NCBI GenBank assembly: GCA_044224925.1
Contig: JBGAJM010000005.1
Coordinates: 186,001 to 250,000, forward strand
Length of the DNA: 64,000 bases
DNA from: Kapaibacterium sp044224925
GTDB taxonomy: Bacteria; Bacteroidota; Ignavibacteria; Kapaibacteriales; Kapaibacteriaceae
Direction of reading: 5' to 3'
The notes beneath the pieces are model-generated. The model had not been told where the DNA came from, made no database searches, and worked only from the letters and a program-made list of their open reading frames with translations. A program made the translations under genes and the position numbers. This document shows positions 63,690 to 64,000 of this stretch, one piece after another (position 1 is the stretch's first letter; each line of letters begins with the position of its first letter).

Positions 63690-63915
63690 GTCAAAGGCCA
63701 ACATACATCGGAAGTCTCGCCAGAGTGAAAACTCCGTTGGCGGCGACAACCACATTCGGGATGCAACTTACCACCAGACGATACAAAGCTCGCTTCGCCA
63801 AGGTGCTGCACTAGATCACTGTTGTATAGTTGTTGGGATGCAGCCTCAAAGCGCACTCATGAGTGGACATCGGTGTTCATACGGCGGGGATACTTCAGAA
63901 CGGTAGTCCGGTGGC

Positions 63916-63999
63916 TTACCGTACAGGCGTTTGTACTTCGATCTCTACCGTCCGTGAGTAGAAGCGACCTTCCGGCAGATCGTTGTTGTAAAGATCGCT
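63916..63999 (-). CDS. C-terminal end of an unknown protein (truncated by window edge)
   Basis: The minus strand has an open frame of 27 codons from the window edge to a TAA at 63918-63916, encoding a tail with DLPEGRFYSRTVEIEVQT. Codon use resembles the neighbours. It is too short to name; most of the gene lies outside the window. Confidence 0.45.
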   Translation of the reverse strand, partial: SDLYNNDLPEGRFYSRTVEIEVQTPVR

Positions 64000-64000
64000 G

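Noticed and set aside
1..64000. tRNA, rRNA or riboswitch genes
   Set aside because: I looked for T-loop and conserved RNA patterns and found none I could support by eye; a covariance-model search would be decisive.

Overview
The window looks like chromosomal DNA of a free-living member of the Bacteroidota/Chlorobiota group, most like the Ignavibacteria/Kapabacteria lineages; the lineage is my inference and no rRNA is present to confirm it. The clues are about a dozen large exported proteins ending in type IX secretion (T9SS) C-terminal sorting domains, promoter boxes of the Bacteroidota form TAnnTTTG, a fused KorA/KorB 2-oxoacid:ferredoxin oxidoreductase, ligand-sensor propeller (Reg_prop/Y_Y_Y) signalling proteins and moderately high GC. 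Genes are densely packed, with ATGA/GTGA start-stop overlaps and convergent genes that touch or overlap. I saw no tRNA, rRNA, CRISPR array, transposase or phage gene, and no gene-free stretch longer than about 300 bases.

Layout. 1-4.2 kb: the tail of a T9SS cargo gene, a lipoprotein, a secreted M12B-like metalloprotease with LamG and FnIII domains, and a rhodanese lipoprotein flanked by heptamer repeats. 4.3-10.3 kb: an unknown exported protein, a mazEF toxin-antitoxin pair with a clear operator, and a three-gene operon for a GltD-like iron-sulfur flavoprotein plus KorA and KorB. 10.5-17.6 kb: two very large T9SS cargo proteins and an outer-membrane-type barrel protein. 17.6-23 kb: an ECF sigma/putative anti-sigma pair, divergent from two T9SS proteins with CxxCH motifs, then an SbtA-type bicarbonate permease. 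23-28.2 kb: divergent class III adenylate cyclases, one with TPRs and one with a Reg_prop sensor. 28-32.3 kb: two lipoproteins and two T9SS proteins. 32.4-36 kb: DUF523, TspO, Nudix, TetR and FabF. 36-47.4 kb: a giant T9SS protein with an IgGFc-binding-like N-terminus, DoxX, Crp/Fnr, a methyltransferase, an SDR reductase, small membrane proteins, an LMW-PTP-like phosphatase, a divergent WYL regulator/RtcB pair, and DUF423. 47.4-59 kb: four more TPR-cyclases, a decayed TPR-cyclase fragment, a DUF2238 membrane protein and another IgGFc-binding-like T9SS protein. 59-64 kb: a third IgGFc-like protein, an AT-richer orphan gene and a T9SS gene broken by one in-frame TGA.

The most striking theme is cyclic-nucleotide signalling. 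Five TPR-cyclases, one sensor cyclase and one decayed copy lie in 36 kb, interleaved with T9SS surface proteins. All six intact enzymes keep the metal-binding Asp residues and the Lys/Asp pair expected of adenylate cyclases. Three TPR-cyclase genes share an extended promoter-like motif (GTGC followed by TAnnTTTG). A fourth has a 10-bp inverted repeat covering its start codon, and a heptamer-repeat insertion in its catalytic domain. The other most useful leads are the twin palindromes between the WYL regulator and rtcB, and two genes interrupted by a single TGA.
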